Counted from the stretch's first letter, positions 47,748 through 57,266 are shown. The stretch: DNA of 64,000 bases from Pseudogulbenkiania sp. (GCA_018260425.1 JAGLBD010000006.1:1-64000); one strand, 5' to 3'. The notes: generated by a model not told the origin, from the sequence alone. Numbers and translations are program-made.

Positions 47748-47802
47748 AAGCGCCGTTCGATGCCGGGCCTGGGACATGATGTCTTGCAGCGCTCCCCGGG
47801 AG
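47748..47802 (-). ncRNA. SAH riboswitch controlling ahcY-metF
   Basis: On the minus strand the leader contains the conserved core GGGGAGCGCTGCAAG, a small hairpin GACAT-C-ATGTC, then CCCAGGCCCGG and AACGGCGCT. P1 pairs CCGGG (47795-47799) with CCCGG (47763-47767); P2 pairs AGCGC (47789-47793) with GCGCT (47749-47753). These are the signature segments of the S-adenosylhomocysteine riboswitch, known to lie upstream of ahcY in betaproteobacteria and to turn expression on when SAH is bound. Confidence 0.92.
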
Positions 47803-47832
47803 GTGCCGTCAGTGGGCACCGGAACTGACATG

Positions 47833-47863
47833 AGTATAAAACAAAATCCGCAGAATGCTGCGG
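47833..47863 (-). promoter_or_regulatory. Candidate ahcY promoter with a -35-region palindrome
   Basis: TATACT (47833-47838) on the minus strand fits a -10 box placed so that the transcript would start just before the riboswitch. Instead of a good -35 box, a perfect inverted repeat CCGCAG-AATG-CTGCGG (47848-47863) lies in that position, possibly an operator. Confidence 0.45.
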
Positions 47864-48206
47864 CGCATATGACATAAGCTAATACCCGGCACCGCTAACG
47901 ATGCGTCACGCTCAGACCTATGACACGGGACCTGCTGCTCCCATTGGGTGTTTGTATCGGCTAACTGTCTTGTCCCGACGCCACAGAGGAGCGAGAGCCA
48001 TGGGACGAGGGTCTATCGCAAACAAGATCTAAACCCAGAGAAACAACGTGTGATACCCACAAAACCCAATAGCACATTCTTACAGGAAACACCGCATATT
48101 CACCGACATCCATGCCGACCATCCCATTTACACCAATAAACCCTATCGACAACCATAGCAGTGCCAATGAAACATCAACACCGTGAAGTTCCCAAAGAGG
48201 ATGGCC
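47864..48206. other. Divergent intergenic region between ahcY and the metallolyase gene
   Basis: About 340 bp with two tiny plus-strand frames. One (48000-48032, ten residues MGRGSIANKI) has an AGGAG 8 nt upstream; the other (48112-48186, 24 residues) has none and ends just before the metallolyase start. The region becomes AT-rich toward the metallolyase gene. It must hold that gene's promoter. Confidence 0.5.
48112..48186 (+). CDS. Possible 24-residue peptide upstream of the metallolyase
   Basis: The frame starts at ATG and reads MPTIPFTPINPIDNHSSANE and four more residues to a TGA, 20 nt before the metallolyase ATG. It has no ribosome binding site at normal spacing and a stop codon 14 codons upstream. 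It may be chance; listed because it directly precedes an unusual enzyme-transporter pair. Confidence 0.2.
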   Translation: MPTIPFTPINPIDNHSSANETSTP

Positions 48207-49424
48207 ATGCACAATCCACACGAAAGAACCGTAAATTTCCACGTACCTTATCTGGTTGATGAAACCTTGCGGGAGGGGATAGAAAGAACCGCATTACCCA
48301 TAAAACTGGAAGCAAAAATAACACTATTAAAGCAGATGATTGATGCGGGGCTAAGAGATTTTATAGTGGGGTGCGGCCCTGAAAAACCCGATGTTTGGCA
48401 CAGGGCAAATCAGGAGTGCGACAGCAAGAACTTTCCTGGCAACACCAAACTCAGCTTTATCATCCTCCTCAACTGCTGGGAAACCGCATTCAACCATTTC
48501 TCCGAATACAAAAACCATAAAAACTGGATAGAAAAAACAACATTCAGCTTTGGGATGATAACTTACAAAGAAAAAGACAAAACATTCGAGAAAGCCATCA
48601 CTGCATTTAAAAATATTGGTGCAACGCACTTCAAAGCAAGCATTCTGAATAACTTCAGAAATGGCATTTCTGAAAAATCACTAACGACCATGTGCGACCA
48701 GATCGATCATGCAGCCAGTCTCGGCGTCAAAATCATACGCATTAATGACTCGCTTGGCGCCTTGCAGCCACACCATACTCAATGGTTATGCTCAAGGCTC
48801 GTATCTAAATATCCGGAACTAGTTTTCTGCCTGCATGCTCATAACGATAATGGACTGGCACTCGCCAATGCCATGCAGTCAATACAATCTGGTTTTCAAA
48901 TGGTAGAAGGTTCGCTTGCCGGACTTGGCAATAGATCAGGCATTACGCCTATAGAACAAATCATCAACCTGTGCAAAAAAAACAATATTACACTAGGGGA
49001 CGACCCCATCGACCTTGACAAGATAATTATCGCAGCAAGAAATTGCGAGCAACTACTCCTTCATATACCTAACGTTTACCGCCCGGTGAGTGGGTTATTT
49101 GAAACAGACTCAAACTTTGGCGTACTCAACATTCCTGACTTTCTAAATACAAACAATCCAAAACGGCATTTCGTTAACGATGCAGGACTTCACCCTGAAA
49201 CGATTAAACAAGCCTTGATAAAACACTACCCAGAAAAAACCAACGGCACAAACAGCCAAGAACTTGAATGGCAAATTATTAATCAGCTAAGACGGGAAAT
49301 GGAAAGCTCCGCCAACGATGCCAAAACCAGCTATCAATCCATACTGAATGAATTTCTTACCCTTTACAAAAACAAAGTATTCACCAGCAAACAACTCGCT
49401 CAATTCTACATAGAACACACCTAA
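48207..49424 (+). CDS. DRE-TIM metallolyase (isopropylmalate/homocitrate synthase-like)
   Basis: 405 aa. A TIM-barrel of the HMG-CoA lyase/2-isopropylmalate synthase superfamily: DETLREG (residues 18-24) is the DRE motif with the metal-binding Asp, and HAHNDNG (210-216) gives the two metal histidines; GLGNRSG follows at 240. It lacks the C-terminal regulatory domain of LeuA (about 510 aa). Such enzymes join acetyl-CoA to a 2-oxo acid or do the reverse; the substrate is unknown. The ATG at 48207 has GAGGA 5-6 nt upstream. Strongly AT-rich with atypical codons (many AAA, AAT, ATA), so probably acquired. Nine nt before an AEC transporter gene. Confidence 0.8.
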   Translation: MHNPHERTVNFHVPYLVDETLREGIERTALPIKLEAKITLLKQMIDAGLRDFIVGCGPEKPDVWHRANQECDSKNFPGNTKLSFIILLNCWETAFNHFSEYKNHKNWIEKTTFSFGMITYKEKDKTFEKAITAFKNIGATHFKASILNNFRNGISEKSLTTMCDQIDHAASLGVKIIRINDSLGALQPHHTQWLCSRLVSKYPELVFCLHAHNDNGLALANAMQSIQSGFQMVEGSLAGLGNRSGITPIEQIINLCKKNNITLGDDPIDLDKIIIAARNCEQLLLHIPNVYRPVSGLFETDSNFGVLNIPDFLNTNNPKRHFVNDAGLHPETIKQALIKHYPEKTNGTNSQELEWQIINQLRREMESSANDAKTSYQSILNEFLTLYKNKVFTSKQLAQFYIEHT

Positions 49425-49433
49425 GGCGGATAT

Positions 49434-50387
49434 ATGGACAAAGTCTTGATGGCAGCCGCACCCTTATTCGCCATGATGGCTGGTGGCTATGGCATGGTAA
49501 GATTTTCGTTAATTGAAAAAAGTTCTGTGAAAGGATTGGTATCCGTCGTTTTCTGGCTATTCTTGCCATTTTTTATCTTTATAAAAATAATCAGTGCCAA
49601 ATTCATTGGCGCTCTCGACTGGACATTGTTGCTAGCCTATTACCTGCCATGTGCGGTGGTCTTTGCCCTTGCGGCAATGGGAGGTGCCGCACTGTGGGGA
49701 GGAAACAGCAAAGTGGCCTGCCTGCGGGGGCTCGCCGCGATTTCCGGGGTGGTCGGCTATATGGGGCTTCCCTTGCTGATCACGCTGTTGGGTGATAGTG
49801 CGACCTTGCCTGCCATCATGATTACCATGGCCGACAATCTGGTCATTCTGGCCGGAGGCTCATTGCTGATGGAACTCACGTCCGGACAAGGGGCGCGGCA
49901 AAACCTGAGGAGAACGGTCTTCTCCATCTTGAAAAACATCGCCTGCAATCCTTTGTTGCTCGCTGTTGTTTTCTCCATGATCTACCTCTACATCGATATA
50001 CCGCTTCCTGATCCAGTCTTGTTTTTTGCGCAGCAGATGACCCATGCAACAGGCCCGTTAGCCTTGGTAGCGCTCGGGGCCGCACTGGCCACGCATTCAG
50101 GACATGGCTTGATGCAGAAAGAACCGCTGTCGCTGGCGTTATTGAAAATTATTGTCTTGCCAGCCCTGGTTTACCTTTCTTGCAAGTATCTCTTTTCGCT
50201 AAGCCAACTGCTGGTGCAAGTCGCGGTTCTCATGGCGGCACTGCCGATCGCCGTCAATGTTTACGTCCTGGCATCACGCTATAAGGAATACGAGGCAAAA
50301 TCATCCTATGCAATGTCCCTGTCTGCCGGTCTGGGCATCTTCAGTCTTTCCTGCCTGATCGTCTTCTTCAATCAATACGCAGGGTAA
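49434..50387 (+). CDS. AEC-family transporter
   Basis: 317 aa with about ten hydrophobic segments; the family includes auxin efflux carriers and bacterial malate/malonate transporters. APLFAMMAGGYGMVRFSLI at the start and the two five-helix halves fit. It is cotranscribed with the DRE-TIM metallolyase (9-nt gap, AAGGCGG before the ATG), so it may export or import that enzyme's hydroxy-dicarboxylate product or substrate (inference). Its 3' half returns to the local GC level. Confidence 0.83.
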   Translation: MDKVLMAAAPLFAMMAGGYGMVRFSLIEKSSVKGLVSVVFWLFLPFFIFIKIISAKFIGALDWTLLLAYYLPCAVVFALAAMGGAALWGGNSKVACLRGLAAISGVVGYMGLPLLITLLGDSATLPAIMITMADNLVILAGGSLLMELTSGQGARQNLRRTVFSILKNIACNPLLLAVVFSMIYLYIDIPLPDPVLFFAQQMTHATGPLALVALGAALATHSGHGLMQKEPLSLALLKIIVLPALVYLSCKYLFSLSQLLVQVAVLMAALPIAVNVYVLASRYKEYEAKSSYAMSLSAGLGIFSLSCLIVFFNQYAG

Positions 50388-50420
50388 TTGACGGCTCGTA
50401 GCGCTACTCGGTCATCACCA

Positions 50421-50459
50421 GGCAAAACAAAACCCGACAGGGCGAACCATGTCGGGTTT
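50421..50459 (-). terminator. Rho-independent terminator of metK
   Basis: A 10-bp stem AAACCCGACA/TGTCGGGTTT with a 10-nt loop; on the minus strand followed by TTTTGTTTTG. Confidence 0.85.
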
Positions 50460-50478
50460 GGAGTAAAACCGGGAAGAA

Positions 50479-51648
50479 TTACAGACCGGCGTCGGCGCGC
50501 AGTGCGGCAGCCTTGTCGGTACGTTCCCAGCTGAATTCCGGCTCTTCGCGACCGAAGTGGCCATAGGCTGCCGTCTTGCCGTAGATCGGACGCAGCAGGT
50601 CCAGCATCTGGATGATGCCTTTCGGACGCAGGTCGAAGTGACGTTTCACCAGCTCGACGATTTGCTCGTTCGGGATGGTATTGGTGCCGAAAGTGTCCAC
50701 GGCGATCGAGGTCGGCTGCGACACACCGATAGCGTAGGAAACCTGAATCTGGCACTGACGGGCCAGACCGGCGGCAACGATGTTCTTGGCGACATAACGG
50801 CCGGCATAGGCTGCCGAACGGTCGACCTTGGACGGATCCTTGCCGGAGAAGGCGCCACCGCCATGCGGAGCGGCACCACCGTAGGTGTCAACGATGATCT
50901 TGCGACCGGTCAGGCCGCAATCGCCCATCGGGCCGCCAATGACGAAACGTCCGGTCGGGTTGATCAGGAAGCGGGTTTCGGCCGTCAGCATTTCCGGCGG
51001 AAGAACCGGCTTGATAATGTCTTCGATCACCGCCTCGGTCAGGGTCTTGTGATCAATTTCCGGGCTGTGCTGGGTCGACAGCACCACGGTGTCGATACGC
51101 TTGGGCAAACCGGTCGCGCTATCGTAAACGCAGGTGATCTGGCTCTTGGCATCCGGACGCAGCCACGGCAGGCGGCCGTCCTTGCGCAGGTCGGCCTGAC
51201 GCTGCATCAGACGATGCGAGTAGTAGATCGGGAACGGCATCAGTGTCGGGGTTTCGTCGCAGGCGTAACCAAACATCAAGCCCTGGTCGCCAGCCCCCTG
51301 GTCCAGATCAACGCCTTCGCCTTCATTCACGCCCTGGGCGATATCCGGCGATTGACGGTCATAGCACATCATCACGGCACAACCGTGATAATCAAACCCC
51401 AGTTCGGAGTTGTCATAGCCAATGCGCTTGATGGTTTCACGCGCCACCTTGATATAGTCGACGTTGGCGCTGGTGGTGATTTCCCCTGCCAATACCACGA
51501 GGCCGGTGTTGACCAGCGTTTCAGCCGCAACGCGTGCGTGCTTGTCTTCTGTCAGGATGGCATCGAGGATGGAATCGGAGATCTGGTCGGCAACCTTGTC
51601 AGGATGGCCTTCGGATACCGATTCGGAAGTAAACAGATATTCGCTCAT
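50479..51648 (-). CDS. metK: S-adenosylmethionine synthetase
   Basis: Makes SAM from methionine and ATP (389 aa). It starts [37 protein letters not shown], the conserved [25 protein letters not shown] loop and [15 protein letters not shown] are typical signatures. Divergent from the acyltransferase pair with a 72-nt shared promoter region. No SAM riboswitch fits in that space. Confidence 0.98.
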   Translation of the reverse strand: MSEYLFTSESVSEGHPDKVADQISDSILDAILTEDKHARVAAETLVNTGLVVLAGEITTSANVDYIKVARETIKRIGYDNSELGFDYHGCAVMMCYDRQSPDIAQGVNEGEGVDLDQGAGDQGLMFGYACDETPTLMPFPIYYSHRLMQRQADLRKDGRLPWLRPDAKSQITCVYDSATGLPKRIDTVVLSTQHSPEIDHKTLTEAVIEDIIKPVLPPEMLTAETRFLINPTGRFVIGGPMGDCGLTGRKIIVDTYGGAAPHGGGAFSGKDPSKVDRSAAYAGRYVAKNIVAAGLARQCQIQVSYAIGVSQPTSIAVDTFGTNTIPNEQIVELVKRHFDLRPKGIIQMLDLLRPIYGKTAAYGHFGREEPEFSWERTDKAAALRADAGL

Positions 51649-51720
51649 TTTGATTTCGTTCCCGGATCAACCCTAAAACAGTAGTGGTAGAATAGACCGC
51701 TTTCAAACTATGGATTAGCC

Positions 51721-52614
51721 ATGGCTACCCTGGTACGTCTGCTGTTGACGCTGCTTGCCCGACTGCCGCTGCCTGTCCTGCAATGCCTGGGCACCCTGCT
51801 GGGTCACATTACCTACCGTTGTTCGCGCGGCTTCGCGTCGCGACTCAACGAAAACTTAAGGGCCAGTAAAATCTGCCAAAACTATCAGGTTTTACCCGAC
51901 CTAGTCAAACAGACCATTAGCGAGACCGGCAAAGGCGCGGTGGAACTGGCCATCGCCTGGTGTCGTGAACCGGAGGCCATCGCGCGACTGGTCAAAGCCT
52001 GCGATGGCTGGGAACACGTCGAAGCTTCGCTGGCCCGCGGCCATGGTATTGTCTTCGTGACCCCCCATCTTGGCAGCTACGACATTGCCGGCCGGTATAT
52101 CAGCCACCGGCTCCCCTTTGGCCTGACCGCCATGTACCGGCCTCCCAAACTGGCCTGGCTGGAGCCGGTGATGAATGCCGGACGGGCCCGTGGCAAAGGC
52201 AAGACGGCGCCGGCAACCGGTTCGGGGGTACGGGTACTGATGAAAGCCCTCAAATCCGGCGAAGCCACCATCATCCTCCCTGATCAGGTTCCGGGCAATG
52301 GCGAAGGCATCTGGGCCCCCTTCTTTGGTCGCCCGGCCTATACCATGACACTGGTGCCTCGACTGGCGCAAGTCGACAAAGTCGATGTTCTACTGTTCGT
52401 CGGCGAACGACTGCCGGCCGGACAAGGCTTCAAGGTGCATATCACCCCGATGCCGGAACCGTTTACCGGCGACAAGACCGAAGATGCCGCTCGCCTGAAC
52501 CGAGCCGTTGAAGGCTTGATCCAGCGCTTCCCGAGCCAGTATCTGTGGAGCTATAACCGTTACAAACGACCGGCGGGTGTGGATGCCCCGCCAGAACAAC
52601 CGGAACTCTCTTGA
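51721..52614 (+). CDS. LpxL-type lipid A acyltransferase (first of two)
   Basis: 297-aa membrane-anchored acyltransferase of the HtrB/LpxL/LpxM family, adding secondary acyl chains to lipid A. An N-terminal hydrophobic segment (LVRLLLTLLARLPLPVLQCL) is followed by the catalytic H-x4-D in TPHLGSYD and the LPDQVPG and FFGRPAYT segments. Whether it is the LpxL or LpxM activity cannot be read. It overlaps the next gene (TGATG), so both are co-translated. Confidence 0.88.
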   Translation: MATLVRLLLTLLARLPLPVLQCLGTLLGHITYRCSRGFASRLNENLRASKICQNYQVLPDLVKQTISETGKGAVELAIAWCREPEAIARLVKACDGWEHVEASLARGHGIVFVTPHLGSYDIAGRYISHRLPFGLTAMYRPPKLAWLEPVMNAGRARGKGKTAPATGSGVRVLMKALKSGEATIILPDQVPGNGEGIWAPFFGRPAYTMTLVPRLAQVDKVDVLLFVGERLPAGQGFKVHITPMPEPFTGDKTEDAARLNRAVEGLIQRFPSQYLWSYNRYKRPAGVDAPPEQPELS

Positions 52615-53480
52615 TGAAAGCTGTCTTTGCCTTTTTATGGCTGTTGCGCCTGTTGCCGATGCGAGCCATTGGCGCACTGGCCTGGTTGATCGGTTCACTG
52701 GCCTGGTTGCTGGCACGCGAGCGCCGTCGCGTAGGGATGATCAACCTGCGGCTATGTTTTCCGGAGATGGAGCGCGATGAGCGCAAACGTCTGGTGAAAA
52801 ACAATTTCCGCTACATGATCCGGCTTGCGCTGGAATACGGGGTTGCCTGGTGGAGCTCTCCGGAACGACTGCGTCGGCTGGTCACCATCAAGAATCTGCA
52901 CTATGTCACCGACCTGCGTGAAAAAGGCGAGGATGTCATCCTGTTCTACCCCCACTTCGTCGGCTTTGAAATGTGCTGCTATGCGCTTAACCAGTCACTA
53001 CCACTGGTCAGCGTCTACTCCCAGCAGAAGAACGATGTGCTTGACGCCCAAATCTACAAAGGACGGCAGCGGTTCAACAATGTCTACATTGTGTCGCGCC
53101 AGGAAGGACTGCGTTCGATCATCAAGGCCATGCGTAAGGAGCATACCCCCTTCCTCTACCTGCCGGATCAGGACTTCGGACCGCGTGACTCGATCTTCGT
53201 GCCGTTTTTCGGTACCGACGCCGCCACGATTCCCGGCCTTTCCCGTATCAGCAAACTGGCACGCGCCCATGTGGTTCCCGCCATTGCGCGCCGCATCGGC
53301 GACCGCTTCGAACTGGAATTTTACCCTCCGTGGGACAACTATCCGACCGATGACGTCGAAGCGGATACCCGCCGGATGAATGCCTTCCTCGAAGAGCGTA
53401 TCCGTGAAATTCCCGACCAGTACTTCTGGTTGCACAAACGCTTCAAAACCCGTCCGACCGGACAACCGCGCTTTTATTGA
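52614..53480 (+). CDS. LpxL-type lipid A acyltransferase (second of two)
   Basis: 288-aa paralogue of the preceding gene: N-terminal anchor (AFLWLLRLLPMRAIGALAWLIG), catalytic H-x4-E in YPHFVGFE, LPDQDFGPRDSIFVPFFG, and C-terminal PDQYFWLHKRFKTRP, a highly conserved LpxL ending. Tandem acyltransferases next to metK are also seen in other Neisseriales (recalled, not checked). The ATG overlapping the upstream TGA is used. Confidence 0.9.
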   Translation: MKAVFAFLWLLRLLPMRAIGALAWLIGSLAWLLARERRRVGMINLRLCFPEMERDERKRLVKNNFRYMIRLALEYGVAWWSSPERLRRLVTIKNLHYVTDLREKGEDVILFYPHFVGFEMCCYALNQSLPLVSVYSQQKNDVLDAQIYKGRQRFNNVYIVSRQEGLRSIIKAMRKEHTPFLYLPDQDFGPRDSIFVPFFGTDAATIPGLSRISKLARAHVVPAIARRIGDRFELEFYPPWDNYPTDDVEADTRRMNAFLEERIREIPDQYFWLHKRFKTRPTGQPRFY

Positions 53481-53490
53481 TACGGTTAAC

Positions 53491-53520
53491 GCCACTTGCC
53501 GGAAAGCTCTGGCAAGTGGC
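53491..53520 (+). terminator. Stem-loop after the acyltransferase pair
   Basis: Perfect 10-bp arms GCCACTTGCC/GGCAAGTGGC with a 10-nt loop, 10 nt past the stop. A C-rich rather than T-rich tail follows, so the strength of termination is uncertain. Confidence 0.6.
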
Positions 53521-53680
53521 CCCCGCCGACCTCTCCCCCTCTTCACCGCACCCGACGCGTGAAATACCGGAATATTCCTAGTTGCAACTCAATCTTATCT
53601 GACAAGACCTCCAACAGAAAAACCTTTCCAATGGGCACCCTGCTCGCTCCGAGCCGAACCGCTTTCCGGAGGCCCTTCCT

Positions 53681-55417
53681 TTGACCCGATTCGTAAACCG
53701 TATTTCAGTCACTGCAACGGTGTTAGCCCTGCTGGCCACAGTGCCCATGAGCAGCGCCCATGGCGGTAGCCCCCGCACGACGCCCGATTTGGCGAAAGCC
53801 TCGCAACAGGTCATGATCCGCTTCAAGACCGCCCCGGGCATGAATGCCCCTTGCGCCGAGGTCTTGTTCTCCTCACTGGCAAAACGCACCGGATGGACAC
53901 TGCGCCTGATTCGGCCCATGTCGGGCGGCGCCTGCGTGGCGAGCCCGCTCAATGTCTTGCCGGCCGGAGGAATGGACGCCCTGCTGAAAAGCGTCAAGTC
54001 CGATAGCCGCGTCGACTTCATCGAAGTGAACGGCTTCGCCAAACTCAAATCGCCCTCACTGAAACCACCACGCTACCCGATCAATGACCCGCTGTTTTCC
54101 TCCGGAGTACAGTGGTATCTGGATGACCCGCTTGCCGGAATCAATGCACCTGCGGCATGGCGCATCACCACCGGGTCGCCCGACCTCGTCATCGGCATTG
54201 CCGATAGCGGAGTCCTGTTCCGCCACCCTGACTTGACCGGCAGGCTGCTGCCGGGCTACGACATGGTCAGCCTGCTGGATGCCGCTGCTCTTGCTACACC
54301 GGACGCATCGCCACTGTGCGACTGGTGGCGCAGCAAGGGAGGGCGAAGCGATTGTCGCGATATCCTCACCGGTGACGGCGACGGGCGCGATGCGGATGCC
54401 AGCGACCCGGGCGACTGGGCCAGCTCGCCCATGCCCGAAGTGTCAAATAGCTCTTGGCACGGCACCAGTGTGGCGGGCGTTGTCGGCGCCAACTCAAACA
54501 ATGGCATCGGCCTCGCCGGTATCAACTGGCAGTCCCGTTTGTTGCCGATCCGGATTGCCGGCCGTGGACACGGTTTTGACTCCGACATCGTCGATAGCAT
54601 CCGCTGGGCCGCCGGCCTGCCGGTTCCCGGTGTTCCGAACAACCCCAGCCCGGCCAGCGTACTCAATCTGAGCATTGGCAACGAAGGACGCTGCCCGGCC
54701 GCCCTGCAGCAGGCCATTGACGAGGCCTTGTACCACTCGCCGCTCAAGGCCGTGGTCGCGGCGGCCGGCAATGAAAGCGTGGACGCTTCGGGTAGTTGGC
54801 CAGGCAACTGCAAGGGCGTGATCAGTGTCGCCGCCATACAACGTAACGGTAACCTGGCTCCTTACTCCAATCACGGGACAGTGACGCTGGGTGCACCGGG
54901 GGGCGTTAATCAAGCGGCCATTGCAGGACAAGAATCGACGATTCCCGGATTAGACAACTGCGGAGAAGAAACGGAAGTCCGCGATGCCAGTCAGTGCAAG
55001 GATCAGATTGCAGAGGGTATCCCCTACACCTACACCTACCAGGAAGGCACCAGCCTTTCCGCGCCGATGGTCACCGGTACTATCTCGCTAATGTTGTCGG
55101 CCAACCGCAGTCTGACACCCGGCGGTATCAAACATATTCTCGAGAGCACCGCGACACCCTACCGGCCCGGGTCGGATTGCCTGACGAATTACCGCTGCGG
55201 CGCCGGCTTGCTGAATACCGGACGAGCCGTCGCGGCAGCCGCACGCTTACCCGGCGGCACGCTGTATAACGCAGCAAGGATGACCCCACCAAAGCGCTTA
55301 TCGACAATGGGCTCCCGGCATGCCATGACACGGCTGCTCCAGACTCGTCAACAGACGACTTCCTCATGGCGAACCATCCTGTCGATTCCAGGCTACCCGC
55401 TTGCACGGCGCCGATAA
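53681..55417 (+). CDS. Secreted subtilisin-family (S8) serine protease
   Basis: 578 aa with a signal peptide (MTRFVNRISVTATVLALLATVPMSSAHG), a prodomain-like region to about residue 135, and an S8 catalytic domain: Asp175 (IADSGV), His260 (SSWHGTSVAG), oxyanion Asn363 (AAGNES) and Ser458 (GTSLSAP). An acidic insert at 230-244 (TGDGDGRDADASDPGD) may bind calcium. Several cysteines suggest disulfides. The start is TTG with GGAGG upstream. No C-terminal pre-peptidase domain is seen. Convergent with the chemoreceptor gene. Confidence 0.92.
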   Translation: MTRFVNRISVTATVLALLATVPMSSAHGGSPRTTPDLAKASQQVMIRFKTAPGMNAPCAEVLFSSLAKRTGWTLRLIRPMSGGACVASPLNVLPAGGMDALLKSVKSDSRVDFIEVNGFAKLKSPSLKPPRYPINDPLFSSGVQWYLDDPLAGINAPAAWRITTGSPDLVIGIADSGVLFRHPDLTGRLLPGYDMVSLLDAAALATPDASPLCDWWRSKGGRSDCRDILTGDGDGRDADASDPGDWASSPMPEVSNSSWHGTSVAGVVGANSNNGIGLAGINWQSRLLPIRIAGRGHGFDSDIVDSIRWAAGLPVPGVPNNPSPASVLNLSIGNEGRCPAALQQAIDEALYHSPLKAVVAAAGNESVDASGSWPGNCKGVISVAAIQRNGNLAPYSNHGTVTLGAPGGVNQAAIAGQESTIPGLDNCGEETEVRDASQCKDQIAEGIPYTYTYQEGTSLSAPMVTGTISLMLSANRSLTPGGIKHILESTATPYRPGSDCLTNYRCGAGLLNTGRAVAAAARLPGGTLYNAARMTPPKRLSTMGSRHAMTRLLQTRQQTTSSWRTILSIPGYPLARRR

Positions 55418-55439
55418 GCCCCTGAAACGGTCTGGCTGA

Positions 55440-57107
55440 TCAGAGCGTGTAACTTTTGAGAATACGGATCTGCTCGCGTGCCAGCTCGTCGAGCCGTCCG
55501 GACAAACGAGCCGTTTCGGTCGAGACGTGATTGACCTCTTCGGCCATCCCGGCAACGTTTTCCACGCGGCCGGCGATGGTCTGGCTTGCCGCGCCTTGCT
55601 CGTTGATCGCATCACTGATATCGCTGACTTGCGCTGCGGCAACACCGGTCGTTTCCGCAATTTCCCGTATCGCCTGATCTGCCTTGCCGGCCCGTTCTTC
55701 GCCGGTGCCGACCAATGTCTCGACACTGCGCATCAACTCGGTGGCTTCTCCGGCCTGACGACGCATTTTTTCAATGGTGCCGGTAATTTCGATGGTTGAC
55801 TGCGCGGTACGCTCGGCCAACTTGCGAACCTCGTCGGCCACCACGGCAAAACCCCGACCCTGTTCGCCCGCGCGCGCGGCTTCGATTGCCGCGTTCAAGG
55901 CCAGCAAATTGGTCTGATCGGCAATATCCTTGATGATCTGTACGACCGTGACGACTTGTTCACTGTAACTCTGCATTTCCCGAATGCTACCGGCGGCTTC
56001 CTCGACGACATTGGCAATCTGGTGAATGTCGCCAATGGTCTCCGCGATGGCATGCGAGCCGACACGCGACTTCTCTCCGGCCAGTCGCGCAGCATCGCGG
56101 GTTTCACGGGCCCGATCGGCCACATGACTGATACTGACCGTCATCTCTTCAATGGCGGCCGCCATGGCCGACGACGCATCACTCTGGTTTGCCGCGCTGG
56201 CCGATACCTTGCCCGAGGCATCCGCCACCGAGCCTGCCACACCGGCCACCTCATCGGCCCCATTCAGGATCGCACGCAGGTTTTCCTGAAGCCGGTCCAG
56301 CAACTGATTGAAATGCCGGGACGTCTGACCCAGTTCGTCATCACGAAGAATCGTAGCCCGAACGGTAAGGTCCTGATGATTCTCGACCTGATGCATGGTC
56401 TCCTTGAGTGCGTTCAGGCTTTGCTGGATGCTGGCAACCAAACGCCAGCCCAATACCGAGGCGATCAAGGTCGCAACCACAATCAGGCTAACCATGACAT
56501 TGCGCGAGGTCTGGTAAATCGCCTGGTTGGCACTGGCCACATCGTCGGCCAGATGGAAATTCATTTCGGTGTGTTGATTGAGCACCTTGGTCAAGGCCTC
56601 GCCGGCACTGTCAAAGGCGGGAGACGCTGCCTTGATGCCGGCATGATCACCACTGCGCGAAGCGGTCAAGAATGCTTCACGCGCACTGCGCCAAGCCTTC
56701 AAGGCCGCCATATCATCCTGATAGTACTTGTCGTCCAGACCTGAATACTCATCGACTTTTGCCTTGCCCAGCATGCGGACATCCTGCTCATCGTAGACGG
56801 CGGCTTTTTTGTAGGCGGTAAAGGCGTCATCAACCATCTTGTCCTGATCGACAATTTGCTTGTCTACCGCCGCCTTTTGCTCGCCTTCCGCGCTCCAATG
56901 CCGGTAGGTGGTGATGCGCAACACATTCACGTTATCCACCAGCTGGTTCATGGTGTGAATGCTGGGATAGGTCACCTGCTTGTTGTAATCAAAGCGCGCT
57001 TGGGACTGGGACAGTTTACTCACACCGATGATGCCCACCGCCACCAAGGCAATGATGCACAGAATCAAGGTGCCCAACAGCCGTTGGGTCAGGGATATTG
57101 AACGCAT
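55440..57107 (-). CDS. Methyl-accepting chemotaxis protein
   Basis: 555-aa chemoreceptor: TM1 at about 10-30, a four-helix-bundle type periplasmic sensor region, TM2 at about 205-225, a HAMP domain, and the cytoplasmic signalling hairpin with the conserved tip [45 protein letters not shown] (read here in overlapping pieces). It lacks the C-terminal CheR-binding pentapeptide. The ligand is unknown. Monocistronic. Confidence 0.95.
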   Translation of the reverse strand: MRSISLTQRLLGTLILCIIALVAVGIIGVSKLSQSQARFDYNKQVTYPSIHTMNQLVDNVNVLRITTYRHWSAEGEQKAAVDKQIVDQDKMVDDAFTAYKKAAVYDEQDVRMLGKAKVDEYSGLDDKYYQDDMAALKAWRSAREAFLTASRSGDHAGIKAASPAFDSAGEALTKVLNQHTEMNFHLADDVASANQAIYQTSRNVMVSLIVVATLIASVLGWRLVASIQQSLNALKETMHQVENHQDLTVRATILRDDELGQTSRHFNQLLDRLQENLRAILNGADEVAGVAGSVADASGKVSASAANQSDASSAMAAAIEEMTVSISHVADRARETRDAARLAGEKSRVGSHAIAETIGDIHQIANVVEEAAGSIREMQSYSEQVVTVVQIIKDIADQTNLLALNAAIEAARAGEQGRGFAVVADEVRKLAERTAQSTIEITGTIEKMRRQAGEATELMRSVETLVGTGEERAGKADQAIREIAETTGVAAAQVSDISDAINEQGAASQTIAGRVENVAGMAEEVNHVSTETARLSGRLDELAREQIRILKSYTL

Positions 57108-57232
57108 GAGCTCTCCGGGGTTTCACGGTAATGATGATTTGCAACGGGAGTTACTATCACTATGAACGACTCCCACTGATTGGCAAGGCCAATACGGCAC
57201 GAGTCGCGGGATTCACGCGACGGGAGAGGCTG

Positions 57233-57266
57233 GAAAACAAAACGGCCACTCGCAGGAGTGGCCGTT
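57233..57266 (-). terminator. Rho-independent terminator of the nuo operon
   Basis: An 11-bp stem AACGGCCACTC/GAGTGGCCGTT with a 4-nt loop and a TTTTGTTTT tail on the minus strand, 18 nt past the DUF2818 gene. Confidence 0.92.

Noticed and set aside
51649-51720. SAM riboswitch before metK
   Set aside because: Only 72 nt separate metK from the divergent gene, and no SAM-I, SAM-II or SAM/SAH core motif is visible.
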